A DNA stretch of 64,000 bases from the NCBI GenBank assembly GCA_028284285.1, contig JANQSA010000055.1, forward strand, positions 160,672-224,671, read 5' to 3'. The notes below the pieces were generated by a model. The model had not been told where the DNA came from. It did not search any database and saw only the letters and a program-made list of their open reading frames with translations. Numbering within the stretch: the stretch's first letter is position 1; each line of letters starts with the position of its first letter. The stretch is from Croceivirga sp. Lineage in GTDB: Bacteria > Bacteroidota > Bacteroidia > Flavobacteriales > Flavobacteriaceae. The translations under genes and the position numbers were made by a program. Shown piece by piece: positions 62,943 through 64,000 of this stretch.

Positions 62943-63698
62943 CTATGTGAAAAACCATAATTTGATGGCCATGGCCACCACCATTACTATTAAAAAGGTT
63001 TTAATAAACCCATCTCCCCTGGTTACGGACACTCTACTGGCAATCCATGCACCTACCCCCTGCCCCAGCGCCAAAAGTATTCCAACCGTCCAGTTTACTT
63101 TGTCATTCCAGATAAAAACTACCAGTGCAGCTAATGTATATACAAAAACAGCAGCCACTTTGGTGGCATTCACCCGTACTAGATTCATCCGGTTGACATA
63201 ATGCAAAAATAAGATGATCACAAATCCTATCCCAGCATTGATAAAACCGCCATAAATACCGATGAAAAAAAATGCTATGATCCCGGCCCACATATATTTC
63301 CCGGTCAATCGTTCTTCCAAATCCGTAACTTTTATTCTTGGGCGGAATACGATAAGAAGAACCACTGCAATCATAATTATGGCCAGTATTCTGTTGAAAA
63401 GCTCCCCGCGAATATCCACTGCAATGTTTGCGCCTATAACCGCACCCACCATGGCAGAAATTCCCAAATAGATGTTAAAAGGGAAGGTAGACACCCCTTT
63501 ACTCCGAAAACCCGCAGAAGCCATGGCCGTTTGTGCTAAAATAGCCACCCTGTTAGTACCATTGGCCACCGCCGGTGGTAACCCGAGAAAAATAAGTGTG
63601 GGCAGTGTAATAAGCGAAGCTCCCCCGGCTACGGTATTGATGAACCCCACCGTAAACCCAACAATGATCAAAAGTGGATAATGCCATAGTTCTTCCAT
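62943..63698 (-). CDS. TauE/SafE family sulfite exporter-like permease
   Basis: 251 residues with eight predicted membrane segments. The family hallmark GFINTVAGGASLITLPTLIF is at the N-terminus (about 18-37) and repeats as GIYGGFINAGIGFVIILFLH in the second half. It exports small anions or organosulfonates in characterised members; substrate unknown here. Probably co-transcribed with the aminotransferase gene. Confidence 0.9.
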   Translation of the reverse strand: MEELWHYPLLIIVGFTVGFINTVAGGASLITLPTLIFLGLPPAVANGTNRVAILAQTAMASAGFRSKGVSTFPFNIYLGISAMVGAVIGANIAVDIRGELFNRILAIIMIAVVLLIVFRPRIKVTDLEERLTGKYMWAGIIAFFFIGIYGGFINAGIGFVIILFLHYVNRMNLVRVNATKVAAVFVYTLAALVVFIWNDKVNWTVGILLALGQGVGAWIASRVSVTRGDGFIKTFLIVMVVAMAIKLWFFT

Positions 63699-63780
63699 GG
63701 CGGCAAAAGTACCATCTTGAGGAGAAATGCCAAACCTTAAAATTTAAAACGCCAAGGAGTAAGATTATCAAAAAGCTGCT

Positions 63781-63788
63781 TATATTTG
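63781..63788 (+). promoter_or_regulatory. -7-type box upstream of tRNA-Ser
   Basis: TATATTTG exactly fits TAnnTTTG. It is 130 bases before the mature tRNA, so a long precursor would be needed or another promoter exists. Confidence 0.35.
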
Positions 63789-63790
63789 CA

Positions 63791-63816
63791 CCCGCCTACG
63801 CAAAAGCTTCGGCGGG
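63791..63816. repeat. CCCGCCTACG...GGCGGG hairpin repeat
   Basis: CCCGCC (63791-63796), 14 intervening bases including GCAAAAGCTTC, then GGCGGG (63811-63816). This CCGCC-TACGC-AAAGCTTC-GGCGGGCAGGC phrase is a repetitive palindrome I recall from many Flavobacteriia genomes. A related CCTGCC/GGCAGG hairpin lies at 41600. Confidence 0.55.
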
Positions 63817-63917
63817 CAGGCCCGCAGATGTGCAAAAGCTGAAACTTCGGTAGAGGCGAGAAAAAAAGAAAAATAGTATAAATCGGGTTGGGGTAGAAAA
63901 CAACTCAAGTCGATTTT

Positions 63918-64000
63918 GGAGGAATGGCAGAGTGGTCGAATGCGGCAGTCTTGAAAACTGTTGAGGGTCACACCTCCGGGGGTTCGAATCCCTCTTCCTC
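63918..64000 (+). tRNA. tRNA-Ser (anticodon UGA), cut by the window end
   Basis: Acceptor GGAGGAA (63918-63924) pairs with TTCCTC at the window end; the last paired base and the discriminator lie beyond it. The anticodon arm is CAGTCTTGAAAACTG with anticodon TGA. A long variable arm (TTGAGGGTCACACCTCC) identifies a class II serine tRNA. T-loop GTTCGAATC is canonical. Confidence 0.95.

Overview
This 64 kb window looks like chromosome of a marine-type member of the Flavobacteriaceae (Bacteroidota). Reasons: exact TAnnTTTG (-7) promoter boxes and no consistent Shine-Dalgarno sequences; a long-form (class II) ketol-acid reductoisomerase; a RibB fused to a degenerate GTP cyclohydrolase II domain; DUF2911, DUF7935-like and penicillin acylase family proteins; and a GTCAGTTCGAGT...ACTC(G/A)AACTGAC dispersed element typical of this family. 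I cannot name the genus from sequence alone.

Layout. 0-12.2 kb: housekeeping and envelope genes (sensor histidine kinase, UvrD/PcrA helicase, a degenerate OmpA-like coiled-coil protein, patatin plus M1 aminopeptidase, RecG, DUF2911 protein). 12.4-21.4 kb: NADP-type GAPDH (GapN), then the minus-strand branched-chain amino acid operon ilvD-ilvB-methyltransferase-ilvN-ilvC-ilvA behind one clear -7 box. 21.6-26 kb: nitroreductase, then a 5-oxoprolinase operon (Nramp-like transporter, pxpA, pxpB, pxpC). 26-27.7 kb: small genes, including a probable zinc-ribbon/DUF559-like nuclease-fold protein and a Crp/Fnr regulator.

27.7-39.8 kb is a visibly AT-rich accessory island of small hypothetical genes, decayed paralogues and gene fragments. 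Its main feature is a family of at least six copies, all in the same orientation, of a ~145-175 bp imperfect repeat. The fuller copies can fold into a closing stem with three arms. Four or five copies directly follow a plus-strand gene or gene relic, which resembles a cassette array, although canonical attC core sites and an integrase are not visible. Inside the island is a minus-strand three-gene operon (multi-TM protein, PD-(D/E)XK nuclease-like protein, unknown 368-residue protein). It is the best candidate here for an undescribed system, possibly defence. The island also holds a ribbon-helix-helix gene preceded by four 10-bp tandem repeats, and an unusually GC-rich serine hydrolase.

39.9-64 kb returns to core genes: comM; an operon of FMN reductase, tilS, dsbD and penicillin acylase; a DUF1624 membrane protein; lpdA; an Lrp/AsnC regulator divergent from a trans-sulfuration PLP enzyme and an NhaC-family transporter; the run tpx-dgkA-ftsK-lolA-lptF/G-ribB; a DegT aminotransferase with a TauE/SafE permease; and a tRNA-Ser(UGA) cut by the window edge.
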